Positions 6,486 through 13,427 of a stretch of 29,787 nt of DNA are shown one piece after another. The notes under the pieces are model-generated. The model was not told where the DNA came from and did not search any database. It worked only from the letters and a program-made list of their open reading frames with translations. The position numbers and the translations under genes were made by a program. This stretch comes from Elusimicrobiota bacterium (GTDB lineage Bacteria; Elusimicrobiota; Elusimicrobia; UBA1565): the NCBI GenBank assembly GCA_003450735.1, contig DMEZ01000027.1:64454-94240 (forward strand). The letters are read 5' to 3'. Within the stretch, counting starts at the first letter, position 1. The number at the start of each line of letters is the position of its first letter.

Positions 6486-8108
6486 ATGCGAGTATTGCGC
6501 TGTTCCCTCGTCGTCGTCCTCCTGGCGCTCTCTCAGCCCAGGCCGGCTCAGGCCGGCTGGTGGAGCGACTTGAAATCCCACGTGGACGTGGGTGCCATCG
6601 TGAAGGGCGTCGTCATCGGCGCCGTGGTGGCGGTCACGGTGGTCGCGGTGGTCGCTCTCGCCGCGACGGGGGTCGGAGCCCCGGTGGCGGCGCTCGTGGC
6701 CGGTGCGGCCATCGGAGCGATCGGCGGCGGCGTCATTGGCGGAGCTGTATCTTGGCACGATCCTCCTGCGGAAACAGCCGCAAATAAGGCTCCGCCTCCG
6801 CCCGGCTCCTACCAGCCGCCTCCGAAGACCAGCGGCGGCCCCGCTCCCGATGGCCGCCCTGGCCCTGGCCCTGGCCCCGACGATGGCCCAGCTCCCGGCC
6901 CGAATCCGAACCCGGGTCCCAGCCCCTACCCCTATCCGGTGCCGACCCCGACTCCGACTCCGGTCGTGCCGGGGCCGCCTTCTGGGGACACCTGTACCGG
7001 TCCGGACTGCGGCAAGGTCCAGAACCCTTCCGGCGGGACGGGCGGGCCCACGGATACGGGCGGAGCCGACGGAGGCCCGGGCGTCCCGCAAGGCCAGACC
7101 GCGGATGACCGCTGGCAAGAGCCTGGTGGCGGCAATACGCCGTTCTTCGACGGCTACGGGAAAAAGGAAGAGTACATCCCGAACACCTCGCGTGGAACCA
7201 GACTCGACATCCCCGGCTTCTACGCCGGGACGGCCTGCAAGGGTTCCGACTGCGGCCAAACGAGCGCGGCCGTGGATTACGGGCAAGGCGGCACCTCGGG
7301 CCGCCAGGGCGGCTTCTCTTCCGGTGGGGGCGGCGGAGGCCCAGGGAGCGCGTCGATGGACGCGGAGATCAAGGCTTTCCACAAGAAGATGGACGCCATG
7401 GAGAAGTCCGCTCTCGATGAGGGGAAAGCCTCGAAGCTCAACGAGCTCATCGGCCTGGCCAAAGAGCGCATGAACGCCCGCGACTTCGAGGGCGCCATCA
7501 AGGCCCTGGATGAGGCCATCAAGCTCGCTCCGGACAACGCCAACCTCTGGCTGATGCGGGCGATGGCCAAGAACATGAAGGGGGATTTCGTCGGCGCCGA
7601 GGCGGACGCTCGGGAGGCCATCCGGCTCGACCCGAACAACGACCAGTCCTGGGAGAACCTCGCCTGGGCCCTGCTCAAGCAGGGGAAGTACAAGGAAGCG
7701 CTCGAGGCCGCCGAGCAGGCCTTGAAGCTCAACCCCAAGAACTCCCTGGCCATGGCCATCCGGGCCTTCGCGAAAGAGAAGCTGGGCGACGTCCAGGGCG
7801 CCAAGAAGGACATCGAGACCGCGGCCTCCATGGACAAGCGCATGCGCTCCTTCATGCAGAGGGGTCTGCGCGGCCAGCCCATCTTCGATGCGCGCATGGA
7901 CTTCATGAGCCTGAACACCGGGCGGGACGCTTGGGGCGGGGAGGAGGGGGGTTCGGGCGGGAGTCCGTTCTCCCTGCCCTTCATCCTTCTGCTGCTCAGC
8001 GTCGTCGGCGCGGCCGGGACGTTCAACTACCTGACCGCCCGCAGGAAGGGCCGCATCCGCGGTTTGAAGGACTGGCCTGCCTACCTGCTCAAAACGTTCG
8101 GTGGGTAG
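6486..8108 (+). CDS. Secreted/anchored TPR protein A with glycine-zipper and proline-rich linker
   Basis: 540 residues. Order: signal peptide (1-23, cleavage after AQA); a glycine-zipper hydrophobic stretch (~36-88, many GxxxG spacings, resembling outer-membrane glycine-zipper segments); a Pro/Gly-rich linker (~93-200, including PTPTPTP); a conserved block QGQT...DRW...NTPFF...IPGFYAG (~201-248); a Gly/Ser linker; about four TPRs (~319-454, e.g. AIKALDEAIKLAPDNANLW); a C-terminal membrane span (~494-516); and a basic tail ARRKGRIR. The topology predicts TPRs outside the cytoplasm and the tail inside. Two CxGxDC motifs (170-175, 251-256) could form disulfides. TPRs bind proteins, so a scaffold role is likely; the true function is unknown. 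The next gene is a paralogue. Confidence 0.85.
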   Translation: MRVLRCSLVVVLLALSQPRPAQAGWWSDLKSHVDVGAIVKGVVIGAVVAVTVVAVVALAATGVGAPVAALVAGAAIGAIGGGVIGGAVSWHDPPAETAANKAPPPPGSYQPPPKTSGGPAPDGRPGPGPGPDDGPAPGPNPNPGPSPYPYPVPTPTPTPVVPGPPSGDTCTGPDCGKVQNPSGGTGGPTDTGGADGGPGVPQGQTADDRWQEPGGGNTPFFDGYGKKEEYIPNTSRGTRLDIPGFYAGTACKGSDCGQTSAAVDYGQGGTSGRQGGFSSGGGGGGPGSASMDAEIKAFHKKMDAMEKSALDEGKASKLNELIGLAKERMNARDFEGAIKALDEAIKLAPDNANLWLMRAMAKNMKGDFVGAEADAREAIRLDPNNDQSWENLAWALLKQGKYKEALEAAEQALKLNPKNSLAMAIRAFAKEKLGDVQGAKKDIETAASMDKRMRSFMQRGLRGQPIFDARMDFMSLNTGRDAWGGEEGGSGGSPFSLPFILLLLSVVGAAGTFNYLTARRKGRIRGLKDWPAYLLKTFGG

Positions 8109-9714
8109 CCCCCTGCGCTGCCTGCTTCCGCTCTGTCTGGTCGTCCACCTCGGCCTGCCTCAGCGGGCCTCGGCCGGGGCCATCGCCGACGCAGCCAAGA
8201 ACATCGGGAGCCACGTGAACGTGGGCGCGGTGGTGGGCGGGGCCATCGCGGGCGCCATCGCCGGAGGGCTCGTCTGCGGGCCCGGCTGCGCCGTCGCCGG
8301 AGCGCTGATCGGAGGAGCCCTCGGGGCGGGCTTGACCTGGCACGACGACAAGCCCGCGGCGTCCGCCAAGAAGCCGACGGGCACGACCGGGCCTGGGACG
8401 TGGGACCCGCCTCCGTCCTGGCAGGATGACGACGACGATGACGCCGGCAAGGATCCCGACGACCCTCCCCTCGTCCCGCCGCCGGGGACGGGGCCTGGGG
8501 GAGGAGGGGACCGCCCCTCGGGCGGGACGGAGCGTCCGAACAGCGATCCCGCGGGCGGTCGTGGAGAACCGCTGGGACAGACCGGCAGCGAACGGTGGGC
8601 GAAAGGCCCGAACACCCCGTTCTTCGGCGGCCAGCCGGGCTCTGCCGAGAGCTACGTCCCGGGCGCCAAGACGGGCTCCGGCGCCGAGATCCCGGGCTTC
8701 TACGCCGGTAAGATCGGGGTGGCGGGGGCCGGCAGGCCGGGCGGGCTCGGGCAGGGCGCCGCCGGGACTTCCGGCCGTTCCGGCGGCTCCGGATCTTCTT
8801 CCTCCGGCGGCGGCTCGTTGAGCCTGGGCTCCATGCTGACCGGAGCCGACAAGCCGCCCGGGTTCAGGGAATTCGAGGCGCGCGCCGCCAGGGAACTCGG
8901 CCTTCAGGGAGAAGACGTTCTTCCCGTGGAAGAAGGGACCGAGCCCTCGCCCGACGGTGGAGAAGCCCCCAAGGAAGAGGGCTTGGACCTGGAGAAGGCC
9001 GTCCGCCTGCTCGGAGAGGGCGGCGCCGAAGGAGAGGAAGAGCAGCGTCGAGCCGCGGAACTGCTGGCCTCCGCCCAGAGCAAGCTCAAGGCAAAGGACT
9101 ACCGGGGCGCGATCGACGACCTCACCGAAGCCCTCAAGCTCTCGCCGCGCAACCCGATGCTCTACGTCTTCCGGGCCATCGCCTACAACCTGGCCGGGAA
9201 CTACGAGGCGGCCGAGAAGGACGCCCGGGCCGCCATCGCCCTCAACCCCGAGGACCCGATGGCCTGGGAGAACCTGGCCTGGTCCCAGCTCAGGCAGGGG
9301 AAGGCCCTGGAGGCGATGGAGAGCGCCACGCGGGCCTTGAGGCTCGACCCGAAGAACGCGCTGGCCTACGCCATCCGCGCCTTCGCCCGGGACAAGCTCG
9401 GCAACCGGAAGGGGGCGATGGACGACATCAAGCGCGCGGCGGCCCTCGACAGCCGCTTCCTGCACTTCTACAAGCGCGGTCTGGCCGGCAAGCCGCTCTT
9501 CGACCCGGACTACGACTACGCGCCCTTCTTCCTGCACAAGGGCCGGCCGCTGGAATCGCGCAAGGCCCCCATGTGGCCGGTCTACTTCGGGATGGTCCTG
9601 GTTTCCTTGGGCGCCCTGCTCCTGGGCGCGCTGGGCTGGCAGTACCAGCTCGCCCGGAAGAGGGGCAAGGTGAAGGACTTCAAGGAGTTCCTGGACTCCC
9701 TGAAGAAGGCCTGA
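8101..9714 (+). CDS. Secreted/anchored TPR protein B, tandem paralogue of protein A
   Basis: 537 residues from a GTG that overlaps the upstream gene by 8 bases. Same architecture as protein A: signal peptide (cleavage near residue 25 after ASA), SHVNVGAVVGG glycine-zipper (~37-78) ending in WHD, low-complexity linker with an acidic run (six Asp at ~109-114), conserved block LGQT...ERW...NTPFF...IPGFYAG (~157-203), Gly/Ser linker, an extra acidic helical insert (~250-315), TPRs (~318-450), C-terminal membrane span (~491-515) and basic tail ARKRGKVK. The CxGxDC motifs of A are missing. The overlap implies coupled translation, so the two products may act together. No known system recognised. Confidence 0.85.
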   Translation: MGSPLRCLLPLCLVVHLGLPQRASAGAIADAAKNIGSHVNVGAVVGGAIAGAIAGGLVCGPGCAVAGALIGGALGAGLTWHDDKPAASAKKPTGTTGPGTWDPPPSWQDDDDDDAGKDPDDPPLVPPPGTGPGGGGDRPSGGTERPNSDPAGGRGEPLGQTGSERWAKGPNTPFFGGQPGSAESYVPGAKTGSGAEIPGFYAGKIGVAGAGRPGGLGQGAAGTSGRSGGSGSSSSGGGSLSLGSMLTGADKPPGFREFEARAARELGLQGEDVLPVEEGTEPSPDGGEAPKEEGLDLEKAVRLLGEGGAEGEEEQRRAAELLASAQSKLKAKDYRGAIDDLTEALKLSPRNPMLYVFRAIAYNLAGNYEAAEKDARAAIALNPEDPMAWENLAWSQLRQGKALEAMESATRALRLDPKNALAYAIRAFARDKLGNRKGAMDDIKRAAALDSRFLHFYKRGLAGKPLFDPDYDYAPFFLHKGRPLESRKAPMWPVYFGMVLVSLGALLLGALGWQYQLARKRGKVKDFKEFLDSLKKA

Positions 9715-9725
9715 GGCCTCAGGCC
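9708..9725. repeat. Perfect 18-bp palindrome spanning two convergent stop codons
   Basis: GGCCTGAGGCCTCAGGCC equals its own reverse complement. It contains the TGA of protein B (9712-9714) and the TGA of the convergent Fe-S gene (9719-9721) placed symmetrically. In RNA it can form a 7-bp stem with a 4-base loop on either strand, with no strong T-run. It may act as a weak bidirectional terminator or 3'-end stabiliser. Confidence 0.6.
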
Positions 9726-10840
9726 AGCTTCCTCAGCTTCGAGCGCCAGCCCTCGCGCAGCAGCGGCCAGAGCCGGCCTTTCTCCTTCGCGATCCGGACG
9801 AACTTGGTGGCCGAGTCTTTCGGCGTGTCGGGGGGCACGGCGCGCTCCTTGAGGGAGAGCGCGCCCGCGGGGCAGACTCGCAGGCACGAGCCGCAGCCCA
9901 GGCACCGCTCCTCGAGAGCATGGGCCTTCTTCTCGCGGACTTCGACCGCCTGGATCTGACAGGTCTTCGCGCACGCTCCGCAGCCGGAGCACTTGCCGGG
10001 GTCGACGGCCAGCAGGAGCGGCGTGGGCGCCACGGCGTTCTTGAGTCCCATGCGCCGGATGCCGGCCAGGAGGCCGCAGCAGCAGCCGCAGCAGTTGCAG
10101 ATGAAGCCGGGCTTGTCCCGGACGTTGTCGGTGATGTGGATGAGCCCCTTGCGGCCGAGCTCGCGCACCCGGGCCAGCAGTTCTTCGGCGCTCGCCTCCC
10201 GCCCGAAGCCCCGGCGGATGACGAAATCGGCCGCCAGCCCTAAGGCCATGCAGGTGTCCTCGTGAGAGGCGGCCTGGCACGGGCGGCCCAGCAGGCGTTC
10301 CTTGTTCCGGCAAAAGCAGGTCTGGAAGGCGAAGCGCTTCGAACTCCGGACGACCTCCACGACCTGCGCGTAGGTCATCGCCCGGGAGGTGACGGGGATG
10401 TCCGCGCCGACCAGGGCCCGCACCGGCGGGGTCGTCGAGCCGAACACCTCCTTCCAGAGTTCGTTCTCGGTGTAGCGCTCCAGGAGCTCGGCCAGCCGTT
10501 GGATGGGGATGCCGGCGTGGACCTTCATGAGGCTGAACTCGACGAAGCCGACCACGGAGGGGGAGAGCAGCCAGTAGCGCTCTCCCTCCATCGGGAAGTC
10601 GAGGACGGCGCCCTTCAGGGCCAGGCTCTCCAGGATCCCTGCGGCCCGCTCCTCGGGCCACCCCGTCCGCTCGGCCATCTCCTGGGCCGTCGCCTCCCGG
10701 AGGGGGAACTTGGAGGCGAGCAGCGCCTCGTCCGCGCTCAGGAAGAGGGAGAGGAACTCCCGGATCTCGGGCGAATCCGGCAGGCCGATAGGATAGCGGT
10801 CCAGCCGGTCGATGAGCCGGATCAGCGTCTCTTGGTCCAA
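9719..10840 (-). CDS. 4Fe-4S ferredoxin-type protein with N-terminal winged-helix-like part
   Basis: 373 residues. The C-terminal part (~280-330) is a two-cluster ferredoxin: CSGCGAC...C (C284, 287, 290, 294) and CLGCGSC...C (C313, 316, 319, 323). Ahead of it are more Cys sets: CFCRNK...C...C (C175, 177, 188, 197) and the dense CNCCGCCC (248-255), which could hold further metal. Residues ~28-100 look like a helix-turn-helix (TAQEMAERTG...ILESLALKGAVLDF) without an obvious DNA partner. No signal or membrane segment, so a cytoplasmic electron-transfer or metal-sensing role is inferred. The start lies 7 bases after pfkA, making this the probable last gene of the infC operon. Confidence 0.82.
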   Translation of the reverse strand: MDQETLIRLIDRLDRYPIGLPDSPEIREFLSLFLSADEALLASKFPLREATAQEMAERTGWPEERAAGILESLALKGAVLDFPMEGERYWLLSPSVVGFVEFSLMKVHAGIPIQRLAELLERYTENELWKEVFGSTTPPVRALVGADIPVTSRAMTYAQVVEVVRSSKRFAFQTCFCRNKERLLGRPCQAASHEDTCMALGLAADFVIRRGFGREASAEELLARVRELGRKGLIHITDNVRDKPGFICNCCGCCCGLLAGIRRMGLKNAVAPTPLLLAVDPGKCSGCGACAKTCQIQAVEVREKKAHALEERCLGCGSCLRVCPAGALSLKERAVPPDTPKDSATKFVRIAKEKGRLWPLLREGWRSKLRKLA

Positions 10841-10847
10841 TCCGCGC

Positions 10848-11936
10848 CTAGTCTCCGAAGCTGATCCCGAGCGCGCGCCCCGTCTGGACCAGATCCCCGT
10901 CCAGCGGGACGGTCCGCAGGCGCCCGATGGCTTCGGTGATGGGCACGGAGACCGTGTCCGGAGGCCGCAGGGCGACCATGTGCCCGAACCGCTTGTTGGC
11001 GATGAGATCCACGGCCCGCACCCCGAAGCGGGTGCAGAGCAGGCGGTCGAAGCTCGTCGGCCCGCCGCCCCGCTGGAGGTGGCCCAGCACGCAGACCCGG
11101 GTCTCCTTGCCGGTTCGCTTCTCGATCTCGTCCGAGACCAGCTGGCCGATGCCGCCCAGCCGGACCTCCCGGTCCGCCCCGCCGCTGCGGGCCACGATGT
11201 CTCCGCCGGCGGGTTTGGCGCCCTCCGCGACGACCACCAGGGTGAAGTGCTTGCCGTTGCGCGTGCGCTCCCGGATCTTCGCGCAGATGCTCTCGTAGCG
11301 GAAGGGGATCTCCGGGATGAGGATGATGTCGCCTCCGCCGGAGATGCCCGCCGAGATGGCGATCCAGCCGGCGTGCCGGCCCATGACCTCCAGGACCATG
11401 ACCCGGTTGTGGCTGCGGGCCGTGGTGTGCAGGCGGTCGAGGGCGTCCGTCGCGCAGTGGACGGCGGAGTCGAAGCCGAAGGTGATGACGGTCGCCTCGA
11501 GGTCGTTGTCGATGGTCTTCGGGACGCCGACCACCGGGATGCCTTCCTCGAAGAGCTGTTGGGCGATGGTGAGCGAGCCGTCGCCGCCCACGCAGACGAG
11601 GGCCTGCAAGTCGAGCTTCTTGAAGTTCCGCTTCGCCTCCTCCAGGATCTTTTTTGGGATGCGATGAACCTCGCCCTTGCCCGTCTTGGCTGAGAAGCGT
11701 CCCTTGTTCGACGTGCCCAGGATGGTGCCTCCCGTGACCAGCAGGTGGCCCATCTCCTTGTAGAAGAGGTCCATGGTCTGCACGGGGGCGAGGAGGCCTT
11801 CGTAGCCGCCCTTGATCCCGAGCGTGTGCCAGCCCCTGTGATAGGCGGCCTTGCCGACGGCGCGTATGACCGCGTTGAGCCCGGGGCAGTCGCCCCCGCC
11901 CGTCAGGATGCCGATGCGAGGCTTGTCATTCTTCAC
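10848..11936 (-). CDS. pfkA: 6-phosphofructokinase
   Basis: 362 residues, PfkA family: phosphorylates fructose 6-phosphate to fructose 1,6-bisphosphate, the committed step of glycolysis. Visible motifs are the nucleotide loop ILTGGGDCPGLNAVI (~10-24), GGDGS (117-121), PKTIDND (139-145, catalytic Asp143), MGRHAGW (185-191) and GHLQRGG (285-291). The residue matching E. coli Gly104 is Gly (120), which favours ATP; the one matching Gly124 is Lys (140), as in pyrophosphate-dependent enzymes. This mixed G/K type is known and is ATP-dependent in trypanosomatids, so ATP is likelier here, but the donor is not certain. It starts at a GTG one base after the xseB stop. Confidence 0.93.
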   Translation of the reverse strand: MKNDKPRIGILTGGGDCPGLNAVIRAVGKAAYHRGWHTLGIKGGYEGLLAPVQTMDLFYKEMGHLLVTGGTILGTSNKGRFSAKTGKGEVHRIPKKILEEAKRNFKKLDLQALVCVGGDGSLTIAQQLFEEGIPVVGVPKTIDNDLEATVITFGFDSAVHCATDALDRLHTTARSHNRVMVLEVMGRHAGWIAISAGISGGGDIILIPEIPFRYESICAKIRERTRNGKHFTLVVVAEGAKPAGGDIVARSGGADREVRLGGIGQLVSDEIEKRTGKETRVCVLGHLQRGGGPTSFDRLLCTRFGVRAVDLIANKRFGHMVALRPPDTVSVPITEAIGRLRTVPLDGDLVQTGRALGISFGD

Positions 11937-11937
11937 C

Positions 11938-12168
11938 TCATTCCTCCGATCGGGGTTCAGCCCGGAACTTGCCCTCGCCTTCCTTGATGAGCACCTCGAC
12001 GCGGTGCTTGGCCTCCTCGAGGCGCGAGGAGAGCTGGTGGGCCAGCTTCATGCCGTCCTCGAAGAGCACGAGCGAGTCCTCGAGGCCCTTCTCGCCCGTC
12101 TCGAGCTCCCGCACGATGCCCTCCAGCTTGTCGAGGCCCTTCTCGAATGGCTCCAGCTTGGTCTTCAT
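11938..12168 (-). CDS. xseB: Exodeoxyribonuclease VII small subunit
   Basis: 76 residues with the typical XseB pattern: FEKGLDKLEGIVRELETGEKGLEDSLVLFEDGMKLA, a two-helix hairpin that coats the large subunit. Exonuclease VII degrades single-stranded DNA from both ends to oligonucleotides in repair. The ATG overlaps the xseA stop by four bases (ATGA), consistent with coupled synthesis of the two subunits. The C-terminal tail is charged and variable, as usual. Confidence 0.95.
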   Translation of the reverse strand: MKTKLEPFEKGLDKLEGIVRELETGEKGLEDSLVLFEDGMKLAHQLSSRLEEAKHRVEVLIKEGEGKFRAEPRSEE

Positions 12169-13427
12169 GGCTTCACCTCGGCGTCGAATTCTCCTTCATG
12201 GACCTTCACCCGGATGCGCTCTCCCGCTGAGACCTCGGAGGCCTTGCGGAGGGCGCGGCCCCCCTTGAGGGCGATGGCGTAGCCCCGGGAGAGCACGGCC
12301 AGGGGGCTCAGGGCTTGAAGGCGCTCCTTCTGGCGGAGGAGGTCCTTCTCGGCGTGGGAGAGACGGGACGTCAAAGAGGTCTTGAGGCGGGGAGGGCCCG
12401 TCCGCGTGAGGCGCTCGGAGAGCCTCAGGACGAGCTGGCGCAGGCCCGAGGGCAGACGGCCCGCGAGTCCGTCCACCCGCTGGGCGCGCTCTTCGTAGAG
12501 CCGCCGCGGCTCGCGCAGGAGGGGGGAGGCGCGCAGGGCGCGCAGGCGCTCCTCGCGCTCGCGCACCAGCCCCCGCAGGCCGAGGGGCAGGCGGCGGCCC
12601 AGCTCGCGCAAGCGCTCGAGCACCGCGGCTTTCTCCGGGACGACGAGCTCCGCCGCGGCGGAGGGCGTCGGCGCTCGCAGGTCCGCGACGAAGTCCGCGA
12701 TGGTGAAATCGGTCTCGTGGCCCACGCAGGAGACGATGGGGATCTTCGAGGCGGCGATAGCCCGGGCGACGACCTCCTCGTTGAAGGCCCAGAGGTCCTC
12801 GAGCGAGCCGCCGCCCCGTCCGACGAGGAGGACGTCGGTGTCCGGGAAGTGTTCGTTGAAGTCGCGCACGGCCTGGGCGATCTGCTCCTTGGCCCCCTCC
12901 CCCTGCACCGCCACCGGCATCAGGCGGATGTGGAGGCCCGCGAAGCGGCGCTCCAGGATGGAGAGCATGTCGCGGATGGCTGCGCCCTGCGGCGAGGTGA
13001 CGATGCCGATGCGCTCGGGGAAGAGGGGGAGGGGCTTCTTGCGCGAGGGGTCGAAGAGCCCGTCCGCGGCCAGCTTCGCCTTGAGCTGCTCGAAGGCGAG
13101 CTGGAGAGCGCCCATGGCCTTGGGCTGAAGGAAAGAGGCGATGAGTTGGGTGCGCCCGGAGCCCGCGTAGTGGCTGACCCGCCCCCGGGCGACCACCTCC
13201 AGGCCGTGCTCGAGCTTGAAGCGCAGGCCGGAAGCCGCGCCCTTGAAGAGCACGCAGGAGAGCTGGGACTCGGCGTCCTTGAGCGTGAAGTAGGTGTGCC
13301 CCGAGCCGTAGGTCTTGGGCTGGGAGACCTCCCCGACCACCCAGACGTCGGGGAGCTGGCTCTCGAGCAGGTCGTGGATGCTCCGGCTGAGCTCCGTGAC
13401 CGTCAGGGGCTTCGTCGCCGTGTTCAT
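12165..13427 (-). CDS. xseA: Exodeoxyribonuclease VII large subunit
   Basis: 420 residues. The N-terminal OB fold (VWVVGEVSQPK...GHTYFTLKD, ~28-100) binds single-stranded DNA. The catalytic domain shows GIVTSPQGAAIRDML (~150-164), VGRGGGSLEDLWAFN (~207-221) and VGHETDFTIADFVADLRAPTPSAAAE (~240-265). The rest is a long coiled coil rich in Arg, Leu and Glu that carries XseB, and a C-terminal GYAIALK segment. It is slightly shorter than the E. coli subunit but complete. The ATG overlaps the rarA stop by four bases. Confidence 0.95.
   Translation of the reverse strand: MNTATKPLTVTELSRSIHDLLESQLPDVWVVGEVSQPKTYGSGHTYFTLKDAESQLSCVLFKGAASGLRFKLEHGLEVVARGRVSHYAGSGRTQLIASFLQPKAMGALQLAFEQLKAKLAADGLFDPSRKKPLPLFPERIGIVTSPQGAAIRDMLSILERRFAGLHIRLMPVAVQGEGAKEQIAQAVRDFNEHFPDTDVLLVGRGGGSLEDLWAFNEEVVARAIAASKIPIVSCVGHETDFTIADFVADLRAPTPSAAAELVVPEKAAVLERLRELGRRLPLGLRGLVREREERLRALRASPLLREPRRLYEERAQRVDGLAGRLPSGLRQLVLRLSERLTRTGPPRLKTSLTSRLSHAEKDLLRQKERLQALSPLAVLSRGYAIALKGGRALRKASEVSAGERIRVKVHEGEFDAEVKP

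Noticed and set aside
6840..6970. Possible tandem DNA repeat in TPR gene A
   Set aside because: It is codon-level low complexity from Pro/Gly/Thr runs; no exact repeated unit of useful length.
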